Counted from the first letter of the stretch, positions 37,921-48,560 are shown. The stretch: DNA of 64,000 bases from Hyposmocoma kahamanoa (GCF_003589595.1 NW_020653750.1:4194189-4258188); one strand, 5' to 3'. Notes: generated by a model not told the origin, from the letters alone. Numbers and translations are program-made.

Positions 37921-38039
37921 TATAGAACCGACAAATTAATGACACTTTATCCCGACTAGTCAAATTTCACAAACTCAACCATGGTCATGGAATTGAGGTA
38001 TGCGATATATATTCATGAACAAAAAGCAAAAAAAATAAA

Positions 38040-38590
38040 ATTTTGCCTACCTTAACAATAACATTACCAGCACTTTTCTCTTTTTTTGTATAATACACAC
38101 CTTCGAAGTACGGACTCGTTTTTAAATGTTTTTACTTTATGATACTGATGTTCTTTGAACAATAAGACACGGCCACCTTTTCTCACAATAAAATTCTTCA
38201 CTACTAATTTTTCCTTCGGTACAATCATACGTTCACAATATATGTATTTATCCTTAGGAAAGGAAAGGCAATGGAGATTTTGCAACTACTGCATGAAGAA
38301 CCAATTAATATTAAATGTCAATTAATAGACAATAAATAGTAATTGATATATTTGTTCATTAGTCGTATCTCTTTGCAATTGACATGTTATGGAGTTTTGA
38401 TAACATGGTGACATAGGTGTTCTACGGGGAGAAATAATTGCCCGTGGTCCACCCAGATGGACATGGGTGAGACACGGGAAGAACAAAATGCCTGTGGTCC
38501 ACCCAGGTACACATAGGTGACCTACAGGAAGAAATAATTTCCCGTGGTCCACCCAGGTGGACGAGTGAGGTGGTCCACGGGCATTGTGTA
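38040..38590 (-). mobile_element. FLYWCH/MULE remnant with subterminal repeats
   Basis: The minus-strand frame at 38064-38285 encodes a FLYWCH-like zinc finger (VRKGGRVLLFKEHQYHKVKT, then RRCVLYKKREKC). This matches the FLYWCH part of the MULE at 46.7 kb in layout. Right of it, 38411-38575 holds about 2.8 copies of a ~60-bp unit containing CCCGTGGTCCACCCAGGT. That resembles the repeated subterminal segments of the 44.7-kb MULE. Confidence 0.6.
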
Positions 38591-38847
38591 TCTATACCTA
38601 TAAACAAAGGTATCATTGTCATGTACCGTGTCATTAAGGTTACAGAAAAAGAACAAATTGGCAACGTATTATGGGTTCAAAATAAGAAGAATAGCAAATA
38701 AAATTATAACTATTGATGCGCTCTCTTCCGCAAGCAATAGGGAAAAAAAGGCCGTACTGGCAGAATCATAATATGATAATTGACAATTCAATTTCTTATA
38801 ATTACGCAATTAATTTTGCGTTTTTTGTTTTGTTTGAAAATTCATAA

Positions 38848-40130
38848 TTTTTTATTTTATTTATTTATTTATATCAGGTAACAAAAAGACCCATGTATAC
38901 ATACCTTATAGACTAACATACATAACAATATAAAAACAAAATACACCTATATTATATATATACCTTAAAACTAACATACATATTGTATGTAATAATAAAA
39001 AACAAATCTACACGATTTCACTTATCGGCGACGTGTGGCGCAATCTGGTGTCAGGTAACCGGCCGCGGAATCGCCGATATATGACACCCTTCGGCCAAAA
39101 TTCCTCTTTCATGAAGGTCGAAAGATGTTCGGTCGGTATTCTCACCACAAACGAATTAAAGTTCACGTTGCGGCGAGACTCCAACCGCTCGACCCTCAGG
39201 GTGTAATTGGCTTTATGCCTGATATACTCCACTATCTCCTCAGACTTCGTGGAGTAATGCAGCCGCGACAGGTACATCAACGTCGTCGGTACGGCCGGAC
39301 GCAGCAGGAAGTTCGGTCCTGTCGGTGCTGTGCCACACTGGTTACGGCTGGTGGGCTTCCTCTTCCTCTTCACCACCTTTGTGAAGCCATCCTCGTCGCA
39401 CTGGACCGTCTGCCTCTGTGGTTTTGCAAATTCAGAGACAGGCACACGGAGATTGGTTTTATCCTTAGCCGATTGCCGCCGCTCGAATTTCGAAGTGGCG
39501 GGTAGGCTAGTTGAAGCGGCTACAGCGGCGTAAGCACGTGTCGGGGTTGACGTGCACACGCGTGACATTTCCACCGAGGCAGAGGGGCGGGCAGCGGGGC
39601 GCGGCGCATCATGCGCGGTGGCAGCAACGAATGGTGACGCATTATGTGCCGACTCGAAACTGCTGACCGAAGCATTCAGCGCTGCTCCGCGTCGTGTGTT
39701 TACATTAGAGGCTTCTGGTGACCTACATACCGAAACAGCATTGCTTAATAACGCAACTTGGGTACGCAGCTCACTTATGATGTTATCCGAAGCCTCTAAT
39801 TTACACTGTACTGCAGCTAGGCTAGACTTTAGGGACGTAATGTCCTTCAGCAGCCCAGTAACATCGACGTGGTCGAACGTGACGGGGGGCAGCTTGTGCA
39901 GCTCCTTCGCCACGAATGTAGGCACGTCGTCCGGGTCAGTCTCCTACAGCAGCGTGATTATATCTTGGAGACTTTTCACGCCTCCATCCCTCCGGCGAGA
40001 TGGCATCTCTTCGGCTTTACCGAGACGCTGGAAAAGCAGCATCTTGCCACTGCAAATCTCATCTTCACTGAAATTTGATTTGCATATCTGCACTATGCTG
40101 ACTTCATCCATGGTGTCGATAGCGTGTATA
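38848..40130 (-). mobile_element. ORF1-only non-LTR element ('half LINE')
   Basis: A minus-strand ORF1 (39008-40111) is followed by only ~140 bp of AT-rich 3' sequence. A (TAAA)n tail at 38871-38848 then ends it. No endonuclease or RT is present between ORF1 and tail. This is either a deletion derivative or a non-autonomous element mobilised in trans. Confidence 0.7.
39008..40111 (-). pseudogene. LINE ORF1 protein with one nonsense codon
   Basis: Starting at ATG 40111-40109, the frame is open except for TAG at 39946-39944, then continues to 39008. Together this is about 367 codons. Features in order are a coiled-coil region (VTGLLKDITSLKSSLAAVQC), an Ala/Ser/Pro-rich linker, a basic DEDGFTKVVKRKRKP-like segment and a C-terminal domain with TLRVERL, SFVVRIPTEHL and WPKGVIYRRFRGRLP. 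The last block is typical of ORF1 proteins of lepidopteran CR1/jockey-type LINEs as I recall them. It probably binds RNA in the element's RNP. One point mutation separates it from an open frame, so it is young. Confidence 0.75.
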
Positions 40131-40147
40131 ATAACGCCAGGAGCTCA

Positions 40148-40316
40148 TTGGCAATTGATTGGGGTTGCGATTGATTTTAATTGCAATTGATTTTAATTGC
40201 AATTGATTTTAATTGCAATTGATTTCAATTGAATTGATTTTAATTGAATTGATTTTAATTGCAATTGATTTCAATTGAATTGATTTTAATTGCAATTAAA
40301 TTTGCAATTATAATCA
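40148..40316. repeat. AATTG-type minisatellite
   Basis: Tandem units of AATTGATTTTAATTGC and shorter variants fill about 170 bp. Scattered AATTG palindromes resume at 40540-40610. Confidence 0.9.
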
Positions 40317-40318
40317 AT

Positions 40319-40507
40319 TCCGGCCGGTTGGGGGCCCCGGTTGGGAACCCCGTTTGGGGGGCCCGGTTGGGGGTCTCCGGTTGGTGGGCCGGTTGGAGGC
40401 CAGGTTGCGAGGCCCGGTTGGGGGGGCCGCTTTGGGGGCCCGTTTGTGGGGCCCGGTTGGGGCCCCGGTTGGGTAAATCGGTTGGGGGACCCGGTTCGGA
40501 GCCATCA
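40319..40507. repeat. G-rich minisatellite (CCGGTTGGGGGC-like)
   Basis: About 190 bp of irregular 12-17-bp units around CCGGTTGGGGGCCC with many runs of 3-7 G. It is directly flanked on both sides by AATTG repeats. Open frames through it are not genes. The plus strand could form G-quadruplexes. Confidence 0.9.
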
Positions 40508-40609
40508 GGCCCCTTAACTGCGGTTCTCGCAACTAACAATTGATCAATCGTTAATTGCTGTTTCGCAATTGACAATTAATCAATTGTCAATCTTTAATTG
40601 CCAGAACAA

Positions 40610-42340
40610 TTAAATTTTGCCCAACACTGCTGGGAACTCATTGTCAATTACGCGTAGCGGCTTGTGCCGCGCGAAACGCGAGTTAGGTGTTAACTCACTG
40701 CGTAGTGGCACGTCCGCTTCCGAACGCGCCTTGCTATGGACTGATATATGAACTAATGTCAATTGTCAATTAATCATACATATTATCGATTCTGCCAATG
40801 TGGCCTTTTTAGCCCAGGATTTACCGGCCGAAACATTTACATAGCTCCAAAAAAAACCAAAGGCATATTCATATTAGGTCTCAGAGGTAAATATTTCATA
40901 AGACCATACATTCCAAGCCATTACTTTCCAAATCACTGGTTTAAATTTAAACCCGTTCGGCAAGTAGGTATCATTTGACGGAGAATAATTTTTTTTATTG
41001 CTGCACCAACAACTGCTTACACTAATAGTTCTAGTCTTGTTCGAAATATACATACCATAACTTCCACCGTTACTATTTTGTTTGACATAAAACCGCATCA
41101 ACAAAGACTTCAATAAAAATATCGTTGCGCACTAGCAAGAGAAAGGAAATCTGGTTTTAGTAAATACACTTGAGCGAATTTTCTTTTGACAATATTAAGT
41201 GCACTCTACATTCTCGTCGAGACATCCAGGTTTCGGGTCTCGCCGAGGCAGGACGAGACCGAGAGTGGTTCTCCACATTCTCGTCCGCACAGTTGTCTGT
41301 TCGGTAGTCATGCAAAATGGACGTGTTAGATAAGTCTGTTGTTGCAAATTGCCTATTCTCTATGTGGCGGCCATATTTAATTAAGAGACGTTGGAATAGA
41401 CGCAGATGGTGAATGACATCAATACATCGCAACAGAACACTTCGCCGTGACGGCAATGTGGAGGAAAGGGTCTCGCGCAAACACAAAACTACACAAAAGC
41501 CCTTTGATTCGGGTCCGAAATACCGACACGAAGTGGAGACCAGACGAACATAGGCGAGACTTAACGAATATGATCACTACGCTCTCGTATTTGGCTGTTC
41601 TCGTGAAGTTTTGGCAAGAATGTGGAACGGGCTTTATTATTATGATGATTCTGCATATTCTATATTACATTATTTTTTGAAGATTTTTTCAAAACTAAAC
41701 GTCAAACCATTTCACTGTTAAATTTAAATTAAAAATTTAGATCTTGGCATTTTTCCTCTAAACCATATAATTTCTAAGAATATTAATATCACCAATATGT
41801 GATGCTAGAACTATTCGTACACGACGATAACATTAATTTGTATCTGCATATTTCTTCCTTATTTTTTTACTTACCTACATGTGCGAAACACCCACTTAGA
41901 TGGTCTCTTGAATATTTATGTTTGTCATGCCAACACGCAGAAGTCGTACTATTATTTTCTTAAACGAGTCACATTCTTCAAATTACTTCTAGCTTTCTGG
42001 TAGGCACCATAGATATAAGACACTGTTTGCAAAGGATATTTCATACCCTATACCTCTCCAAAGCAGCTGATCGTTTTTACCATTGAAATAATAAGCTTCT
42101 AGGTTAGGCCTTAACTAGTGTTCTCGATTATTGAGAATACAAAAACCTAAGACTGTTCTCTGAACAAAACAAAACAAGCTGTTCGAAATTTAAAAATATA
42201 TTCCATTTTTCAAAAGTATTTATTATTATTTTGATAGACAGTGTTATGTATAGCTTGTCAGCTTCTTTGTCCTATGAAAAGTTTTTAATCAATTTTTTTT
42301 TTGTACCAAAGTTTGTAGTAAAAGCTTGGTAAAAGCAATG
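40610..42340. other. Intergenic, no gene recognised
   Basis: Mostly AT-rich. A GC-richer part at 41200-41560 contains two copies of 'ACATTCTCGTC' (41209 and 41276) and a 109-codon minus-strand frame without recognisable domain; it is probably part of a mobile element. Confidence 0.4.
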
Positions 42341-42347
42341 ATCTTAA

Positions 42348-42748
42348 AGCCGTGTTTTCACTATACTCTAGTACTCTTGGACCGAGTCCACTCGGATGAC
42401 TATATGTAATCTTGGACTCCACTCGTAACGTAGCTATTGATTGGATGGCAACGTCCGAGAGCACTCGGATCACGTGTTTTCACTTTACGAGTAGCATCCG
42501 AGTAGTCATCCGAGTTCACTGACTACTTGGACACCACTCGTGAAGCCGGTTTTCACTATACGAGTACGCTCGGACCGAGTCTACTCGGTCGCTACTCGTA
42601 ACATGTAAACACGCAGATCCGAGCGCACTCGGACGTCCGCATCCCATCAACATGTTACGAGTAGCGTCCGAGTAGTCATCCGAGGGGTCAGTCATAAGGC
42701 AAGTCATCTCGGTCCGAGCGCCGGTACTCGTTTAGTGAAAACGCGGCT
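42348..42748. mobile_element. ~400-bp MITE packed with CGAGT/ACTCGG motifs
   Basis: The ends AGCCGTGTTTTCACTA (42348-42363) and TAGTGAAAACGCGGCT (42733-42748) are inverted repeats with one mismatch. Inside, ACTCGGA/TCCGAGT and ACGAGTA/TACTCGT words occur more than a dozen times in both orientations, so several alternative hairpins are possible. Confidence 0.8.
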
Positions 42749-43831
42749 ATTATAAATAAGTACGTGAGTAAAAGTATTTTAAGATTTCTGTCATTTCTGG
42801 TACTCTTAGTTCGTTTACCTCAGTAGACACTTGATCCTAATAGAAACGGATCATAGGTATGCCATGAAGGTTTGTGAAAATTGCCTTTTATCGCGATAAT
42901 ATAAACAAATAAAATTATTTATACTAAGTATATAATAATAGGATCATGGATGTAATATTATTGACTGTAAACATGTTTTCTAAATCTGAATGTCCATCGG
43001 CATACCTTGAAAATTTACATGCAAATAAAAAACATATCACTGTACTCTTTAATATGTAGACAATAAAACCACAATATATTTTATAAGATTTGAGTGGCTG
43101 TAAATAAAAGTTTTAGGTACATTTTTATATTGCAAAAGGGTTTATTAATCCGCATATATGATTCTAAGCATAGCGTGTATTTTTTGTTTTGAAACTGTTT
43201 TTTTTTTGCAGACGCTTGTGTACAAGTTCATATTATGCAAACCTTCAAGATTGAACTCGAAGATTTGCTAAAATAATATTTTTTCCGGAAAATACCTATA
43301 TTAAAAAGCATCGTTTTCATCAATCTATAAAGTTCTAAAGAGTCCTTTGAAATTTAACATTTTATAATATTATTAGGTAAGTAATTAGTGGAATTATTTA
43401 TTTACATAAACATTTATTACTTTTGTGGAATACTTTTCAAAACAAAACATCAATAACAAAATTTTATTAATGATTTAAATGCGCAGTAATTTACACAGAT
43501 CCAGATTTTTTGGTAAAACTACATATATAAACTATTTTTTAATTTATTTGGAACTGGTTGAAAAAGTGATGTACAACTTTTGTATTCCATCTTACTTATG
43601 AAATAAAATTTAATTTTAATATTCAAAATTTTAAATTTTAGCGTTCTAGAGAAGTATCTTCAGCAGTCTTCTGGTGCTCATTGAGTCATAAATCAATCTC
43701 CAAACTTTCAAGACGCTGCTAAAAATACATAAAAAGTAAAAAAAAAAATTGAATCAATTTTCAAGCTCCCGTTGTAATCTGTTACCGACGACAATTTCGT
43801 TCGTAAGTAGAACGCAAATTCTGACGCCAAT

Positions 43832-43936
43832 ATGCCTTGCGGACCTTGCTGTTCACCATGCTGTAGCCTGTGCTGCTGCTCTCCTTGCTATTGCTGCTGC
43901 GCTCCGTGCTGCGGCTGCTGCTACGGGTGCTGCTGA
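43832..43936 (+). CDS. 34-residue Cys-rich CGP-type protein
   Basis: ATG at 43832 to TGA at 43934-43936. The product starts MPCGPCCSPCCSLCCCSPC; 18 of 34 residues are Cys, and Pro, Gly, Ser and Tyr make up most of the rest. There is no signal peptide. Pro-Cys-Cys and Cys-Gly-Pro repeats resemble the Drosophila Mst(3)CGP proteins, which coat sperm-tail structures and are crosslinked by disulphides. The body may also be a fragment: the GC-rich sequence continues to about 44260 in other frames, and an AATAAA lies at 44276. Codon repeats (TGCTGC) could arise from slippage, so this is the least certain member of the group. Confidence 0.5.
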   Translation: MPCGPCCSPCCSLCCCSPCYCCCAPCCGCCYGCC

Positions 43937-44282
43937 GTGGTGGTGGGTGCCCCGTTGGCGATGTCCAAGCTTCAATGGTGCAGCGGTTCTACCTTTGCGC
44001 AGAGCTCCATTCTTTGAGTGTCGGCTCAGTTCTTGGCCACATACCGCGATCAAATCAAATGTTGAGCTACGTACCTCCTGTGTGCTAGCGCATGAGGTTA
44101 TGCGCATGATTAAGAGCCTCAAATGGCCTAAGGGTGTAAACGCTGGTGCAGTGCTTAAATCGGTAGCAGCCTGGCCGCGAGAGAGGCGGTGATGAACAAT
44201 GCTAGGAAAATTGGTGCGGGCCTCGTCATGAATGGACGTCGTGTCGTCCAACCGTATTTGTGTAAATGGTTTGATAATAAAC
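43937..44282 (+). other. GC-rich downstream segment with poly(A) signal
   Basis: About 340 bp richer in GC than its surroundings, ending with AATAAA at 44276-44281. Long frames on both strands here have no recognisable domain. It may be the 3' UTR or a further, unresolved exon of the Cys-rich gene at 43832. Confidence 0.35.
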
Positions 44283-44560
44283 GTTCAGGTCACTAATCGA
44301 AGCTTTTTCTTTCACTGCTTGATAGCGCCAGGTACCTAAAGATTGGGCTGCGCCCAAGCGCAGCAAATTTTCCCAGTAGGTACAGAATGTTCGAAGATAA
44401 AAGCAAATAGTACTAGGTCAACGGCACCGTATCAAGCTATTCGAATGTCGCTTCCATGTACTACTAAGTGGGAACAATAGCATGGTTTGAAACGTTCAGG
44501 TCACTAATCGAAGCTTTTTCTTGACAAGAGCCAGATACCTATAGAATGGGCTGGGTTCGG
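44279..44560 (+). repeat. Spaced direct repeat, 211 bp apart
   Basis: AAACGTTCAGGTCACTAATC followed by GAAGCTTTTTCTT occurs at 44279 and again at 44490. Related CCAG-TACCTA-A-ATTGGGCTG sequence follows each. Confidence 0.8.
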
Positions 44561-44723
44561 GTGGCACTTTTGTTGGAAAGTGGAAAGAGTTATCTCCATA
44601 GTGGTCCCATTTAATTTTGAAGATTATCCAACTCCGAAAGTAGCTGTTCACGCATGAAGACTCAATTGTTATAAATAGCGCCTAAATCCTCTATTCCCAC
44701 CTGTTCTGTTGAGTAGTTCTGTC

Positions 44724-45181
44724 CATTCATTGTTAACGACACCCCCAAAACGACACCCCTGGGGTGTCGTTAACAATAAGCTTTTGTTGACGACACCACC
44801 GTAATGTTGGGATAACTTATCGCTTAAGAATTTATTATCGAGCTAGTATACTCTCAATGGTTAATAAACATATGCAATGGCTAATGAAGCAAGCCTGAAA
44901 GAAGCAAATCGTAATTTCGGAGAATTTATTGGTCAAGAACTTAACAACGTACCTGTCGTAAAAAGAAGACAGATAATGTTTGAAATAATAAGGATTATTG
45001 AGCTTCGATCAAATTAAATAAAAATATCTTTACAGGTTCTTTTTATTTTATTAATTATTATGGTATAGGTACGAACATACAGCAGGGTAACAACACTATT
45101 TGTTAGTGGTGTCGTCAACAAATGCTTATTGTTAACGACACCCCAGGGGTGTCGTTTTGGGGGTGTCGTTAACAATGAACG
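44724..45181 (+). mobile_element. Nested TIR transposon with 8-bp target duplication
   Basis: It is inserted in the left end of the MULE. It has ~76-bp inverted ends (CATTCATTGTTAACGACACC at left, mirrored at the right end with about two mismatches) and a direct GTTCTGTC duplication at 44716-44723 and 45182-45189. Tandem GGTGTCGT motifs make each end itself palindromic. The interior has one short frame (44877-45017). A related piece is at 29.65-29.80 kb. Confidence 0.88.
44877..45017 (+). CDS. Short BESS-like ORF inside the nested transposon
   Basis: 46 codons with NFGEFIGQELNNVPVVKRRQ followed by IMFEIIRIIEL. This resembles the C-terminal BESS motif of MADF-BESS proteins, which are encoded by some transposons and by many insect genes. 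The MADF part is absent, so it is a 3' fragment of a captured or accessory gene, or the last exon only. The assignment rests on the pattern alone. Confidence 0.45.
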   Translation: MANEASLKEANRNFGEFIGQELNNVPVVKRRQIMFEIIRIIELRSN

Positions 45182-45593
45182 GTTCTGTCGGCAGAACTAT
45201 TGGGATTTTTTTTACCATTAGTTCTGTTCACAGAACAAATGGGAACCTCTATTCCCACCTGTTCTGTCGGCAGAACTATTGGGAAAAATTAGTTCTGTGA
45301 TTTATGACTATGCTTTACACCCTGGTTCAAACTCAGATATTCCCAATTGTTGTTAATATGCAGTTTGTCTTATAAATAACAAAGATATCGTAAAGGATTA
45401 AAAAAAATATATTAACGTAGTTTCTCTAAAAACAAAGGTATCTCTATGTCACCGTTAAGTAATTGCATTTGGTACACTCTGATCATCTCGTCGTTTTGGA
45501 CCTGCTGATTTGTCCTTCGTTTGGCTGTTTTCTTGACATTTGCCATTTGGATGGCTTTAACAGAAAAAAAAGATGCATCTTCTTCTATGTTTT

Positions 45594-46238
45594 TCAGGAA
45601 TTGAAAAACAGTCGCTGGCCTGGTTTTGAACGTTTTTTTTTTTTAACAACATTAATTGTGCGATGGCGCCGACCAAACGCAGTCCATGGCTTGATGCGCC
45701 TAGGTTTCATCCAGAAATTCATATATTTCATAAACTTATCCAAGTCGGACCTGTCACTAAAATCGAGCACTTGGGATTTTACATATTCCCATCCTTCCAT
45801 AACACGTTCTTCGGGCAATAGTGGAAGAACGCTGCACAAACTTACGATTCTCTTCTTGCGTTTGTTTTTAATGCCCAATTGCTTTGATTTTCTCCACAGT
45901 TTATTTGAGAAATGATAGTAACATCCCTGATGATCGGCATTTGGGAAAACATCAGCAATGGCTTGAATGGCGGCTTCCTCGAAATCAGTAATGAAAGTGG
46001 GAGGTTTCCAATCTGGAATCTGAGTTTTTATTAGACTGAAAAGTGTGGTATAGGCTGTCTTGGTTTTGTGACTAAGAAGTGCATATATCAGAGGCATCAC
46101 ATTAATAGTATCTTCAGAGCTTTCAAGATCTGCATGAATAGTGTAAACCTCTGTGAAAGGAACCGGGCAAATTTTAAATGTGCCGTCTGCAAAAAAATAT
46201 TTTTTCTCGTAAAAGAGTCCTTGCTTCCTTAGTGGCAA
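45594..46238 (-). pseudogene. MULE transposase, catalytic part
   Basis: The protein shows the MULE catalytic layout: FADGTFKICPVPF (first Asp), MPLIYALLSHKTKTAYTTLF, FITDFEEAAIQAI (second Asp), and GCYYHFSNKLWRK, the Cys-x-x-x-His block that lies before the last acidic residue. It ends in a Lys-rich tail. Upstream, the minus-strand sequence 46239-46580 continues the family pattern (SFNQIKSSIYRRRNKL) but has stop codons, so the gene is broken or has introns I cannot place. Confidence 0.88.
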
Positions 46239-46655
46239 AAATTATAATATGGACGCCCTCGTCCTCGTCGTTGTAATCTGCCAACATAAACTTAGAAAAC
46301 GGCATAGGTATTTCTACTGCATTTACAGTGTCATTTAGGCAGCTCATTTTCTGAACTTCGTTTAATTTATTTCTCCTTCTGTAAATCGACGACTTAATTT
46401 GGTTGAAGCTGGGTACCTACAGCAGCTACTGTTTTCTTGTACACTACGGTACGGTTTCACTGCCTATCATCATTTCATCAACACTTTTGTGGATTATAAC
46501 GGACATGGCTTCTTTGTTTGTGTTAGGAATGCAGGCATTGTCATGGTCAACATGTTTAACTATTTCCTTTTCATCCTAGAATAAAAAATAAAAATATAGT
46601 AGGTAAATATAAAACAAATCCTTGTGTGTAAACTTAGGTCCATACCATAACTTAT

Positions 46656-46853
46656 TTAAACAGTAATTACTTCGGAAGTGGTAACCGTTCCACTACATTT
46701 GGTTTTCTTGTACATGGCACATCTCCATAACGTTTGTAAATTTCGATATTTAGAGAGCCGGTAATATTCGTAGCCATTTTCGAGCAACACGCGGCCGCGG
46801 CCGCGTTTTATTATGTTAAACTCACTCATTGAACAAACAACAACCCTTTTCAA
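46656..46853 (-). CDS. FLYWCH zinc-finger part of the MULE
   Basis: 65 codons starting MKRVVVCSMSEFNIIKRGRG, then GYEYYRLSKY and LWRCAMYKKTKC, the FLYWCH order of aromatic residues with the WxC and C pairs. The final His-x-His zinc ligands are not seen before the stop, so the finger is probably completed in a following exon or truncated. FLYWCH domains at the N-terminus of MULE transposases are common in insects. Confidence 0.75.
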   Translation of the reverse strand: MKRVVVCSMSEFNIIKRGRGRVLLENGYEYYRLSKYRNLQTLWRCAMYKKTKCSGTVTTSEVITV

Positions 46854-47279
46854 TATATAAGATTAATATTATTGCCCTCTTAAAACCCTTCAAACATGAA
46901 TTTCATGACGTTGTCATCAGGATACAAATAAATAATAGATACTTACCTCAAGTGGCCAGTACTTGATAATTGATAGCAAACTGCATAGAGTGGTTTGTTC
47001 GTGAACAGAACTAATGGTATTTAAAAAATCACAATAGTTCTGCCGACAGAACTATTCAACGGAACCGGTGGGAATTATTTTGTGAACAGAACTAATGGTA
47101 AAATAAATCCCAATAGTTCTGCCGACAGAACTACTCAACAGAACAGGTGGGAATATCTGAGATTGAAGCAGGGTGTAAAACATAAGTTTTATAAATCACA
47201 GAACTAATGGTAAAAAAATCCCAATAGTTCTGCCGACAGAACTACTCAACAGAACAGGTGGGAATAGAGGGCCTAAATT

Positions 47280-48200
47280 TGTGTGCGTGTGGATTGAGTG
47301 AGCACCCTGCGAAATAAGTTTATAAAATACTAGTCCTTTTATTATAAGGAGCAATTATTTTAATGGTTGATTTTGCTATTCTCCAATTTAAGGCGTTTTT
47401 TTTTCTCTCAATATACTTTGAGTAGTGAGAACCGACTTTTATTATCTCCTGTGTCAAGATCCGTATAGTGGCGAACTAGCAGATGAATCCGGCTTTGCGT
47501 ACTTTCCGGTAACCGACTTCAATAAAAGTTGGTAATTATAGGCAATTCCACGTACTTTTGAGGTCGGTTGTTTTAGTACTCTGTACTGAGATAATTTATT
47601 TAATAACCAGTTACAAAAGAGTAACAATCGTCGTTTCGCCCCTTCGGTCCAATCGGTTTACTTTCCCGCGGTACAATCGGTCTACTTTCCCGATCAGTTA
47701 TGTACGTCGATGATGAAGGCACTAGGATCTCCATCAATCCCCCAGGTACACTATGGTACCTTCGAACATAAGCTTACAAAAAAAATACAATATTCATTCC
47801 TTAAAGGGAAATAAACGTTATTCACCTAACCTCAGTACAGAGTAAAGTCATTCATCCCCTAGTTTACCACCCTTTGAGGTCGAATATTTCCATTTTCTTC
47901 AAATTTAAATGGGACCAAAGGTACCCTTTTTCCAACAAAAAAAGAACCATCAAAATCGGTTCAGACATGGCGGAATTATCGCGTAACATACTTGCAAAAA
48001 AAAAACGTAGCCGAATTGAGAACCTCCTCCTTTTTTGAAGTCTGTTAAAAACGGGTAGAAAAAAGCCGAAAATCAAATGAAATTATAGTACTAAGCTGCG
48101 CGATAGTACCAAAGGGATTTACCTAACTATATCTAAAAACTGTCCTACAGTTATATCATTATTCAATAATATCCCTTCGGTACAATCTCTCCTTGTCTCC
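47280..48200. repeat. Dispersed lepidopteran repeats
   Basis: 47470-47600 contains AACCGACTTCAATAAAAGTTGG and GAGGTCGGTTGTTTTAGTAC. 47880-48060 contains CCATCAAAATCGGTTCAGAC and GAGAACCTCCTCCTTTTTTG. The latter recurs, less conserved, at 59140-59345. No coding capacity. Confidence 0.65.
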
Positions 48201-48289
48201 TTTCCCGATCGGTCCACCCTTTCACATTATGGTGGCTTTCCTTTCTAAACCATCCTTGGGGCTTCCCTTGTGGTGTAAAGACCACATAT

Positions 48290-48560
48290 GAGCGTTCCTC
48301 TTCTCTAATGGCACATTTACACCGGGTCGTCTGTTGAGCTTCGGCAGACTATTTCGCCTGCCGAAGGCGACGCTGTCGACTCGCCATTTACACCGATTCG
48401 TCTGCCGCCTTCGGCTGGGTACTTCATCTTGCCGAAGGCGACGCACCCAGTTGCTTCGGATGACTTCGGCTGAAACTACCATCGTCAGACGACTTACTAT
48501 TTACACGGGGTAGCTTGCCATCTTCAGCGGGCAAGCGAAGGTCGCCTGATGACTTGGTGG
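48290..48560. repeat. Degenerate ~60-bp tandem units with CCGAAGGCGACG
   Basis: ATTTACACCGGGTCGTCTG, ATTTACACCGATTCGTCTG and ATTTACACGGGGTAGCTTG start three successive units. They contain the mirrored words CTTCGGCAGAC and CTGCCGAAGGCG. It probably belongs to a MITE. Confidence 0.65.

Larger units (their letters stand above)
44680..47278 (-). mobile_element. MULE DNA transposon with TIRs and 8-bp target duplication
   Basis: The element spans 44688-47270 (2583 bp). Its 36-bp terminal inverted repeats are identical: CCTCTATTCCCACCTGTTCT onward at 44688-44723, mirrored at 47235-47270. It is flanked by the exact direct repeat GCCTAAAT (44680-44687 and 47271-47278), a target duplication of a size usual for MULEs. 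Further copies of the end sequence (AGTTCTGTCGGCAGAACTA) lie subterminally, two on the left and two more on the right. On the minus strand it encodes a FLYWCH finger and a MULE transposase with broken frame. Another transposon is nested at 44724-45181. Confidence 0.92.

Noticed and set aside
40255..40575. Pro/Gly-rich frames on both strands
   Set aside because: Translations of the G-rich minisatellite.
43749..44192. 147-codon plus-strand frame
   Set aside because: It overlaps the Cys-rich frame in another phase, and its Ala-rich part is a by-product of TGC repeats.
43853..44251. 132-codon minus-strand frame
   Set aside because: It is the antisense of the Cys-rich codon run (giving Ala-rich sequence) plus unrelated sequence; no domain seen.
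48290..48560. CRISPR-like array
   Set aside because: There are only three degenerate units with mirrored words, and the genome is eukaryotic; it is a repeat of MITE type.
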